From CAZVJU01 sp964627195 (GTDB taxonomy: Bacteria > Patescibacteriota > Microgenomatia > UBA8517), in contig CAZVJU010000022.1 of the NCBI GenBank assembly GCA_964627195.1, forward strand, positions 1-18,919: a stretch of DNA of 18,919 bases, in the 5' to 3' direction. Within the stretch, counting starts at the first letter, position 1. Each line of letters opens with the position of its first letter. This document shows positions 12,834 to 18,919 of this stretch, in pieces. The position numbers were made by a program, and so were the translations under genes. The notes under the pieces are model-generated. The model was given only the letters and a program-made list of their open reading frames with translations, was not told the DNA's origin and did not search any database.

Positions 12834-13781
12834 ATGGTCAAAAAAGTTATAGTAACGGGTTCTCTGGCATATGATCATATTATGACTATGCCGGGGTATT
12901 TCAGAGACCACATAATGTCAGAGAAACTGCATATATTAAATATAAGCTTTATTATGAATACTTTCAGACAAGAATTCGGCGGAACTGGAGGAAATATTGC
13001 TTGGACTCTAGGTTTTCTGAAAACTCCAACCACCTTGGTAGCTGCTGCAGGAGATGATTTCGGATCTTATGAGAAACATCTTAACAAAAGAAGTATAGAT
13101 TTATCAGGAGTCAAAGTTTTCAAAAATGTGCATACAGCAAGGGGTTTTGTGACCACTGATGGTGATGATAATCAAATCTGGGGATTTTATGAAGGAGCTA
13201 TGAAAAACTCTAGGACGCTTTCTTTAAAGAAATTGCTAAAGGAAGACGTAATAGTAATGATTGCCCCAAATGATCCGCAGGCAATGATTAAATATGTTAA
13301 TGAAGCGATAGGTTCTGCCAAACCTTACGTTTTTGATCCGGCTTTTAATATTCCCCATTTTGAAACCAAGGACTTAAAAAAGGCAATTAAAAAGTCTGAA
13401 ATCTTAATTGGCAATGATTACGAAATCGAGTTGATACAAGAAAAGCTTAGATTGACCAAAAAAGAAGTGTTTAAATTGGCTAGGATTGTTGTTACTACCT
13501 TGGGCGCAAAGGGTTCAAGAATTGAAACATCTGCTTCTTCTTTTGAAATTCCATCTGCAAAGCCAAAGAATGAAACTGATCCGACCGGTGCCGGCGATGC
13601 ATATAGAGCGGGTTTTTTGGCCGGCTATGTCCGTGGTTTAAAGCTCGACGTTTGCGGAAAAATGGGTGCGGTTGCCGCCGTATACACGGTTGAAAAATAT
13701 GGCACTCAAACACATAGGTTTACCACTAGAGATTTTATAAGTCGTTATAAACAGAACTACGGTGATGAGTTTAGAATCTAG
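12834..13781 (+). CDS. PfkB-family carbohydrate/nucleoside kinase, probable adenosine kinase
   Basis: 315 residues from ATG 12834, 10 nt after ahcY; an in-frame ATG at 12765 lies inside ahcY and is rejected. Ribokinase fold: IVTGSLAYDHIMTMPG at the N-terminus, FGGTGGNIAWTLGFLK (substrate-side glycine motif), FDPAFNIP, a nucleotide-site block VVTTLGAKGSRIE, and the catalytic signature DPTGAGDAYRAGFLAGY with base D255. Substrate is inferred from the operon: AhcY releases adenosine, and phosphorylation to AMP pulls that equilibrium forward. Ribokinase- or cytidine/guanosine-type specificity cannot be excluded. The C-terminal block (AVAAVYTVEKYGTQTHRFT) fits archaeal/bacterial nucleoside kinases of this group. 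Confidence 0.85.
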   Translation: MVKKVIVTGSLAYDHIMTMPGYFRDHIMSEKLHILNISFIMNTFRQEFGGTGGNIAWTLGFLKTPTTLVAAAGDDFGSYEKHLNKRSIDLSGVKVFKNVHTARGFVTTDGDDNQIWGFYEGAMKNSRTLSLKKLLKEDVIVMIAPNDPQAMIKYVNEAIGSAKPYVFDPAFNIPHFETKDLKKAIKKSEILIGNDYEIELIQEKLRLTKKEVFKLARIVVTTLGAKGSRIETSASSFEIPSAKPKNETDPTGAGDAYRAGFLAGYVRGLKLDVCGKMGAVAAVYTVEKYGTQTHRFTTRDFISRYKQNYGDEFRI

Positions 13782-13803
13782 TTTCTTGCCTAGACATTTT
13801 TTG

Positions 13804-13812
13804 TGTTATACT
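13804..13812 (+). promoter_or_regulatory. Extended -10 promoter, leaderless geometry
   Basis: TGTTATACT ends 7 nt before ATG 13820, so the first transcribed base should be the A of the start codon. A TCTTGC at 13784-13789 (17-nt spacer) is a poor -35; the TGn extension may compensate. Confidence 0.55.
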
Positions 13813-13819
13813 TTTACCA

Positions 13820-14020
13820 ATGTTAAAGAATGTTATTGCTCCGATTCAGGCCTGGCTTATCACTCAGGGAAGATGTGTCGCTGACGGGCAGCCGCTTGAA
13901 GAGAGCAAAAGGGAAAAAAGAGGAGATGATAATTACAGGGTAACTCACTCCTGCGGGAGAATTTATATCTACGACTCCAAAACAAAAAAATACCGTCGAG
14001 CACTCCTTGAAGAAGTATAG
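13820..14020 (+). CDS. Small unknown protein with two cysteines
   Basis: 66 residues, soluble and basic. A hydrophobic N-terminal helix (VIAPIQAWLITQGRC) is followed by a charged loop and a beta-like tail THSCGRIYIYDSKTKKYRRA. Two Cys, one in QGRCVADG and one in HSCGRIY, plus a nearby His, suggest a degenerate zinc-ribbon-like fold in which one Cys of each knuckle has been lost; that is inference. The clean -10 geometry, own promoter and sensible codon content support a real gene. Located between the PfkB kinase and mltG; function unknown. Confidence 0.65.
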   Translation: MLKNVIAPIQAWLITQGRCVADGQPLEESKREKRGDDNYRVTHSCGRIYIYDSKTKKYRRALLEEV

Positions 14021-14064
14021 TTTCTGAGTATTCTGACTCTCTGGATAAGATTCAAAATACCATT

Positions 14065-14070
14065 TATACT
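14065..14070 (+). promoter_or_regulatory. -10 box of mltG, leaderless geometry
   Basis: TATACT followed by 7 nt and ATG 14078. TGGATA (14042-14047, 17-nt spacer) is a possible weak -35. No Shine-Dalgarno. Confidence 0.5.
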
Positions 14071-14077
14071 CTTTGTC

Positions 14078-15121
14078 ATGACTTTCCCAAAAATAAAGTT
14101 TAAGCACCTTTTTCTTTTCCCCTTAATACTTTTTATCTTTATTCTCTTTTTTGTCCTGGGAGTTTATTTTTGGTGGAGAGGAAGTTCCCAGGCAGTTTCA
14201 TCGGATGAGACGCCGGTAAGATTTGTCATAACTAGAGGCCAAACAGTGGTTGAGGTAGCGGAAGCTTTATATGAGAAACATCTGATTAAAAGTCCCTTAG
14301 CATTTAAATTTTACGTTCAGCTTATGGGAAGAACCAACGATATTCAGTCGGGTGAATTTAAAATTTTTCCAAGTCTCTCTATTCCGGAAATAGTAGACGT
14401 AATCTCGAAAGGACCGCAAGAGCTGTGGGTTACAATTCCCGAAGGCTTAAGACGAGAACAAATTATTGAGCGTTTCATTACTGTTCTTGAAATGCCGGGA
14501 GATCGCACAAGTCTCTTTCGGGAAGAGTTTTTGGAAGAGTCGGAGGGTAAAGAAGGTTTTTTGTTCCCTGACACCTATCTTTTCCCCAGAGATGTCAAAG
14601 TTGATACTGTTATTTCAGCTATGAGAAACACTTTTGACAAAAGACTTAGTGAAATCGGTGGAGATGGAAGTTCCAAATTATCACTAGGAGAAAGTGTAGT
14701 GCTTGCTTCAATAATTGAAAGAGAAACAAAAGCTGATGTCGAAAGGCCGGTCGTAGCAGGAATACTTCTCAATAGACTTGATACTAAAATGGGTTTGCAG
14801 GCCGATGCAACTGTGCAATATGCGATAGCTAGTGCAAAGTGTAAAACCCGTCTTCGCCAAGGCTCCAGCGAGGCACAGTGTGTCTGGTGGCCGATTTTAG
14901 TAAGAGATGACTTGCAAATTGATTCGCCTTACAATACTTATAAATACCGGGGATTACCGCCCACCCCTATTGCAAATCCGGGTCTAGCGGCTCTGCGTGC
15001 TGCTATCTATCCCGAAGAGTCGGATTATTTTTACTATATCCACGATCCTGAGGGAAATATCCACTACGCAAAGACTCTCGAAGAGCACAATGAAAATGTG
15101 AGGCAGTATTTGGGAAAGTAA
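14078..15121 (+). CDS. mltG: Endolytic murein transglycosylase MltG (YceG-like)
   Basis: 347 residues, usual length. MltG cuts nascent glycan strands in the periplasmic/outer face and is thought to set strand length. An N-terminal transmembrane helix (~10-32) is followed by a LysM-like subdomain (FVITRGQTVVEVAEALYEKH, IQSGEFKIFPSLSIPEIVDV) and the YceG catalytic domain: TIPEGLRREQI, EGFLFPDTYLFPRDV, LASIIERET with catalytic E214 (E. coli E218), VAGILLNRLDTKMGLQADAT, and the C-terminal SPYNTYKYRGLPPTPIANPG. All hallmark residues are intact. It lies next to the rpoB leader, whose promoter begins 4 nt after the mltG stop. Confidence 0.95.
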   Translation: MTFPKIKFKHLFLFPLILFIFILFFVLGVYFWWRGSSQAVSSDETPVRFVITRGQTVVEVAEALYEKHLIKSPLAFKFYVQLMGRTNDIQSGEFKIFPSLSIPEIVDVISKGPQELWVTIPEGLRREQIIERFITVLEMPGDRTSLFREEFLEESEGKEGFLFPDTYLFPRDVKVDTVISAMRNTFDKRLSEIGGDGSSKLSLGESVVLASIIERETKADVERPVVAGILLNRLDTKMGLQADATVQYAIASAKCKTRLRQGSSEAQCVWWPILVRDDLQIDSPYNTYKYRGLPPTPIANPGLAALRAAIYPEESDYFYYIHDPEGNIHYAKTLEEHNENVRQYLGK

Positions 15122-15124
15122 GGC

Positions 15125-15152
15125 TTGACAGATTGACTTTATATTATATAAT
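15125..15152 (+). promoter_or_regulatory. Strong consensus promoter of rpoBC
   Basis: Perfect TTGACA (15125-15130), 16-nt spacer, perfect TATAAT (15147-15152). It is the best sigma-70-type promoter in the window. The expected start near 15159 leaves a ~205-nt leader, in contrast with the leaderless arrangement of most other genes here. Confidence 0.8.
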
Positions 15153-15162
15153 CCTCCATAGG

Positions 15163-15347
15163 CGTACAAATGTACGTTCGTTTCTATTTTCATATTTCGA
15201 TATATTTCACCGAGTCAGACTCGGTGAAAATTTATGACTATAAGTGCTTTGCACTTTAGTCAGGGACCACTGCGTAAGCGAAACTTAGCACTGCTTCGCA
15301 TTGTAAGCAAGTGGGAATCTATGCCCCAAGGAAATCTTGGGCTTTTT
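15163..15347 (+). promoter_or_regulatory. Structured rpoB leader: series of hairpins
   Basis: In order: CGTACA/TGTACG (15163-15176, short loop); an 11-bp stem, TTTCACCGAGT with its complement, around a CAG loop (15205-15229); an 11-bp stem with one bulged T, GACTA plus AAGTGC against GCACTT plus TAGTC (15236-15261, TTT loop); TGCG and AAGC against GCTTCGCA (15271-15300, one bulge, 13-nt loop); and a terminal hairpin (15325-15341). GGG at 15313-15315 could pair with CCC at 15325-15327 and compete with the last stem. No ribosomal protein gene precedes rpoB, so this leader may take over the control that L10 or attenuation gives elsewhere. The structure is read from sequence; regulation is inference. 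No known riboswitch is recognised. Confidence 0.6.
15325..15347 (+). terminator. Terminator-like hairpin just before rpoB, attenuator candidate
   Basis: CCCAAG, a GAAAT loop and CTTGGG form a perfect 6-bp stem, followed by C and five T residues. It ends 16 nt before the rpoB ATG and downstream of the only visible promoter, so it can only make sense as partial termination or attenuation. The stem is short, so efficiency may be moderate. Confidence 0.5.
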
Positions 15348-15363
15348 GGTCGAAATTTACCAC

Positions 15364-18300
15364 ATGACGACTCAAAGACGAAATTTCGGAAAGGAAGAGA
15401 AAAATATTCCAAAACTTAATCTTTCCCTTGTTCAAAAGGAATCCTGGGAGTGGTTTCTAAAAGAAGGGATAGAGCAAGAATTGTCCGAGATTAATCCTAT
15501 TGATGATTTTACGGGTAAGAACTGGCAGCTTATTCTCGAGAGTCCAGAACTGGGAGAATCAAAAATTACTCCACGCCAAGTTTCAGAAAAAGGCCTTACC
15601 TACTCCGTACCCCTCAAAATAACTGCAACCCTCATCAACAAAAAAACTAATGAAAAGAAAACTCAGGAAGTCTTTTTGGGAGACCTTCCCCAAATGACTT
15701 CTCGGGGAACATTCATAATAAACGGAGTGGAGCGGGTTGTAATTAATCAGATCGTCAGAAGTCCCGGTGTTTATTTTTCCAGCGAACTGGATACCTCTTC
15801 CGGTCGAATGTTATATGGAGCAGAGGTTCGTCCCCTGCGCGGCTCGTGGCTAGAATTTGAAGTTGACCGAAACGATGTAATTGCAGCCAGAATTGATAGA
15901 AGAAGAAAGGTGGTTGCTACAGCGCTTCTGCGGGCGATGGGTATCGAATCTGATGCAGAACTTCTTGAAATTTTTAAAAAGGTGGATACGGATACACAAC
16001 ACAAGTATGCTTTAGCAACCATCGATAAAGATTCATCGGGGAGCCGTGAGGAAGCACTCTTGGAGATTTACAGAAAGATGAGGCCGGGAGAGCCGGCAGT
16101 TCTGGAAAACGCCGAGGCCCTTTTTGAAGGCCTCTTTTTTGATCCACGCCGCTACGATCTGGGTAAAGTCGGTCGGTATAAAATAAATAAACGGCTCAAT
16201 CTCACAATTCCTAATGAAAAAACGAACCTGGTTTTGACTCGCCAGGACGTTGTCGCGACGATTTCCTACCTTATTGGGCTCCAAAATGGCCAAGGAAGAG
16301 TAGATGATATTGACCATCTGAGTAATAGAAGGTTGCGCCGTGTCGGAGAGCTCGTTGCTACCAATGCTCTTCGCGTCGGACTTCTGAGATTGGAAAGATC
16401 GGTCAAAGAAAAGATGAGTCTTATTTCGCCGGATGATAAGCCATTACCCGCAAACCTTATTAATGCACGGCCTTTGATTGCGGCACTGAATGAATTTTTC
16501 CGGTCAAATCAGCTTTCAACTATTTTGGACGATACTAATCCCCTTTCTGAAATTGATAACCTGAGGCGTGTTTCAGTTCTCGGACCAGGCGGAATCAATA
16601 GAGAGAGAGCGTCCTTTTCCATTCGGGATGTTAATTCTTCCCAGTACGGAAGGATCGATCCTGTGAGAACTCCGGAGGGACCTAATATCGGTCTTGTCAC
16701 CTATCTGGCTCTTTTTGCACGGGTAAATGAGTACGGATTTATAGAAGCACCATATAGGAAAGTGGAAAAAGTAACAAAGGACGGCAAAACGAAAGTAAAG
16801 GTTTCAGAGGAAATAGTCTATCTTACGGCTGATGATGAAGAGGGCTACTATATTACACACTCAAATATGACTACAGATTCATATGGATACATTAAAGACG
16901 AGAGAGTACCTTTTAGATTCAAAGGTACGGTTACAGAGGGGCCAGCTGATCTAATCGATTTGGTTGATGTTACACCCCGACAAGTAGTGGGAGCTTCTTC
17001 TTCGCTTATTCCATTTCTATCTCATGACGAGGGAAACCGTGCACTTATGGGTGCTAATATGCAGTGTCAGGCGGTTCCTTTGATTTCTCCTGAATCACCT
17101 ATTGTCGGCACTGGAATGGAGGGGTTAATCGCTGAAGGTATGGGCCGTTTTATAAGAGCACTAAGTGATGGAGAAGTTACATATGTCGACGCGGATAAAA
17201 TTGAGATGAAACTTCCAAAGCCTTTCTCGGAACAGGATCTCGAAAAACTGGAGGATATAGAAATAAGCGATGCCGGCTTGAAACTTACCTACTATCTTAC
17301 CAAATTCAAAAGAACTGCCAATTCTACCTGCTACAACCAGAAAGCAGTTGTAAACGTGGGACAAAAAATTAAAAAGGATGACCTTTTGGCAGATGGACCG
17401 GCAGTAGAAACCGGGGAACTCGCCTTAGGGAGAAATCTTATTATTGCCTATGCCTCATTTGAAGGCTATGGATTTGAAGACGCAATCCTCATTTCAGATC
17501 GTGCTGTAAAGGAGGATTTATTAACTTCCATTCATATAGAAGAGTACGAAGCCGACGTAGTTGATACAAAATTAGGACCGGAGGAATTGACTCGGGACAT
17601 TCCTAATGTTGCAGAAACAGACCTAGCTAATCTGGCTGAAGATGGAATCATAATAATTGGTGCCGAGGTTGGACCAAATGACATACTCGTTGGAAAAATT
17701 GCTCCCAAAGGCGAGACTGAGCTTACTGCCGAGGAAAGGCTCCTTCGTGCTATTTTCGGAGAGAAAGCGAGAGAAGTTCGTGATACGTCGCTTCGGGTAC
17801 CCCATGGCGAGAGAGGAATAATCGTTGATGTTTCGATTCTTGATCGTGACAAAGGCGATGAGTTAGGACCTGGAGTCTTAAAGCGTGTAATAGTACGGGT
17901 AGCACAAATGAGAAAGATAATGGTTGGAGATAAAGTTGCAGGAAGGCATGGTAATAAAGGAGTTATTGCTAAAATTATGCCTGCTGCCGATATGGCGTAC
18001 CTTTCTGATGGAACTCCCGTTGATATCATAATTTCACCGCTTTCAGTTCTAGCCAGAATGAACCTGGGTCAGCTTCTCGAAACTCACCTTGGGTGGGCGC
18101 TTGCTAAAACAAAGTCGAAATCAGCTATTCCTGTGTTTGAGAGTGTACCCGAGGATGTGCTAATTAATGAACTCAAGAAGGCAAATCTTCCGGTAAGTGG
18201 TAAGGTGAAGCTTTTTGACGGGAAGTCGGGAGAACCGTTCAAAGAAGAAACTGTTGTTGGAGTTTCTTATATTCTCAAACTAAAGCACATGGTTGAGGAT

Positions 18301-18741
18301 AAGACCCATGCGCGCTCAACCGGTCCTTACTCGTTAGTTACTCAACAGCCATTAGGAGGAAAAGCCCAAATGGGAGGACAGCGCTTAGGAGAAATGGAGG
18401 TTTGGGGATTAGAGGGCCATCGTGCAGCTTACATCTTACAGGAAATGTTGACAATCAAGTCTGATGATGTGGTGGGAAGAGCCAGAGCCTTCGAGGCGAT
18501 AGTAAAAGGAATTGACATACCCGAGGCAATGGTGCCGGAGAGCTTTAAAGTACTCGTGCGTGAACTTAATGCATTGAGCCTCTCCATTGATGCCAAGGGC
18601 GGAGTGTACACCGATGACGACGAAGTGGGTAGTTTGAAGGAAGCGGAAGAACTCGCTGTTGTTGCCGGTGCTGAAGTTGTTGCAACTCCCGAACTTACAA
18701 AGCCGGAAGGACCTATGGAAATTGAGGAGGTCGTGGAATAA
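15364..18741 (+). CDS. rpoB: DNA-directed RNA polymerase beta subunit
   Basis: 1125 residues from ATG 15364 (start of MTTQRRNFGKEEKN); an upstream TTG at 15337 lies in the terminator-like hairpin. E. coli RpoB has 1342, and the shorter size reflects loss of lineage-specific insertions. Typical blocks: NGVERVVINQIVRSPGVYF, the rifampicin region SNQLSTILDDTNPLSEI with LGPGGINRERASF, VRTPEGPNIGLVTYLA, GRNLIIAYASFEGYGFEDAI, KVAGRHGNKGVIAKI, PLGGKAQMGGQRLGEMEVW, and the GHRAAYILQEMLTIKSDD end. In the rifampicin pocket, positions equivalent to E. coli Q513 and H526 are T386 and N399, while D516, R529 and S531 are kept. A hairpin-rich leader precedes it and rpoC follows after 10 nt. Confidence 0.98.
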   Translation: MTTQRRNFGKEEKNIPKLNLSLVQKESWEWFLKEGIEQELSEINPIDDFTGKNWQLILESPELGESKITPRQVSEKGLTYSVPLKITATLINKKTNEKKTQEVFLGDLPQMTSRGTFIINGVERVVINQIVRSPGVYFSSELDTSSGRMLYGAEVRPLRGSWLEFEVDRNDVIAARIDRRRKVVATALLRAMGIESDAELLEIFKKVDTDTQHKYALATIDKDSSGSREEALLEIYRKMRPGEPAVLENAEALFEGLFFDPRRYDLGKVGRYKINKRLNLTIPNEKTNLVLTRQDVVATISYLIGLQNGQGRVDDIDHLSNRRLRRVGELVATNALRVGLLRLERSVKEKMSLISPDDKPLPANLINARPLIAALNEFFRSNQLSTILDDTNPLSEIDNLRRVSVLGPGGINRERASFSIRDVNSSQYGRIDPVRTPEGPNIGLVTYLALFARVNEYGFIEAPYRKVEKVTKDGKTKVKVSEEIVYLTADDEEGYYITHSNMTTDSYGYIKDERVPFRFKGTVTEGPADLIDLVDVTPRQVVGASSSLIPFLSHDEGNRALMGANMQCQAVPLISPESPIVGTGMEGLIAEGMGRFIRALSDGEVTYVDADKIEMKLPKPFSEQDLEKLEDIEISDAGLKLTYYLTKFKRTANSTCYNQKAVVNVGQKIKKDDLLADGPAVETGELALGRNLIIAYASFEGYGFEDAILISDRAVKEDLLTSIHIEEYEADVVDTKLGPEELTRDIPNVAETDLANLAEDGIIIIGAEVGPNDILVGKIAPKGETELTAEERLLRAIFGEKAREVRDTSLRVPHGERGIIVDVSILDRDKGDELGPGVLKRVIVRVAQMRKIMVGDKVAGRHGNKGVIAKIMPAADMAYLSDGTPVDIIISPLSVLARMNLGQLLETHLGWALAKTKSKSAIPVFESVPEDVLINELKKANLPVSGKVKLFDGKSGEPFKEETVVGVSYILKLKHMVEDKTHARSTGPYSLVTQQPLGGKAQMGGQRLGEMEVWGLEGHRAAYILQEMLTIKSDDVVGRARAFEAIVKGIDIPEAMVPESFKVLVRELNALSLSIDAKGGVYTDDDEVGSLKEAEELAVVAGAEVVATPELTKPEGPMEIEEVVE

Positions 18742-18751
18742 TTTTTAATTT

Positions 18752-18919
18752 ATGGAACCTTTAGCAGGACTCAGAAATTTAACCGATTTTAAAAGCTTAA
18801 TAATAACGCTGGCCTCATCTGATGAGATCAGAGGTTGGTCCAGGGGTGAAGTGACAAAACCCGAAACGATTAATTACAGAACCCTAAAGCCCGAAAAGGA
18901 TGGGCTTTTTGATGAAAGG
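18752..18919 (+). CDS. rpoC: DNA-directed RNA polymerase beta' subunit, N-terminal part, partial
   Basis: Only the first 56 codons are in the window. MEPLAGLRNLTDFKSL is followed by the near-invariant beta' start, ITLASSDEIRGWSRGEV and KPETINYRTLKPEKDGLF, which precedes the zinc-binding Cys cluster beyond the right edge. It starts 10 nt after the rpoB stop in the normal rpoBC order. No Shine-Dalgarno is close to the ATG; a GAGGAGG is 21 nt upstream, within rpoB, and too far to serve. Translational coupling to rpoB is likely. Confidence 0.96.
   Translation, partial: MEPLAGLRNLTDFKSLIITLASSDEIRGWSRGEVTKPETINYRTLKPEKDGLFDER

Noticed and set aside
15205..15229. mltG terminator
   Set aside because: The 11-bp hairpin lies downstream of the rpoB promoter and lacks a proper T tract on the plus strand, so it is better seen as part of the rpoB leader.
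15234..15419. 61-codon plus-strand frame in the rpoB leader
   Set aside because: It crosses the hairpins and runs into rpoB in another frame; no Shine-Dalgarno or suitable promoter spacing. A leader peptide is conceivable but unsupported.
17532..18029. 165-codon minus-strand open frame
   Set aside because: Antisense to conserved rpoB codons; Ser/Thr/Ile-rich composition is typical of a shadow.

Overview
This 18.9 kb window reads as a chromosomal segment of a Candidate Phyla Radiation (Patescibacteria) bacterium, most likely Microgenomates-like. That is an inference from protein character: a 617-residue AlaRS with no C-Ala domain, a short 1125-residue RpoB, a membrane-anchored baseplate-J-like protein beside a sortase, and few Shine-Dalgarno sequences. 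There are no tRNA or rRNA genes, IS elements, integrases or CRISPR arrays that I can see.

Left region (1-1860): the 3' end of ftsK (gamma DNA-reading domain), a RodZ-like HTH/transmembrane/Ig-like protein, a small one-pass membrane protein, and a small minus-strand gene of unknown function. Island region (1942-5439): a truncated first copy of alaS (about 96 codons), then a small minus-strand membrane protein, a proteasome-fold Ntn-hydrolase-like protein with Thr directly after Met1, an unknown partner 3 nt downstream, and a SAM methyltransferase whose 3' end overlaps the intact alaS. Middle region (5426-10659): intact alaS, a large membrane protein (possible actin-like head, TM helix, baseplate-J-like domain), a sortase and ruvX, tightly packed.

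A Phd/VapC-type toxin-antitoxin pair follows ruvX. After it lies what looks like a decayed copy of the ruvX 3' end. Both accessory insertions are therefore bordered by a diverged partial copy of the neighbouring housekeeping gene, which suggests that foreign DNA recombined in and left the old gene end behind. Next come ahcY (S-adenosylhomocysteine hydrolase) and a PfkB-family, probably adenosine, kinase: a small methyl-cycle and adenosine-salvage pair. Then a 66-residue gene, mltG and the rpoB-rpoC operon, whose 200-nt leader holds a strong promoter and four hairpins, the last terminator-like and about 16 nt before rpoB.

A recurrent theme is a -10 hexamer (TATAAT/TATACT) placed 6-8 nt before the start codon, with no Shine-Dalgarno. 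This pattern predicts leaderless mRNAs. The best candidates for something undescribed are the Ntn-hydrolase/partner/methyltransferase cassette, the gene-end-duplication mode of insertion, a palindromic element inserted in frame in the AlaRS editing domain, and the structured rpoB leader.
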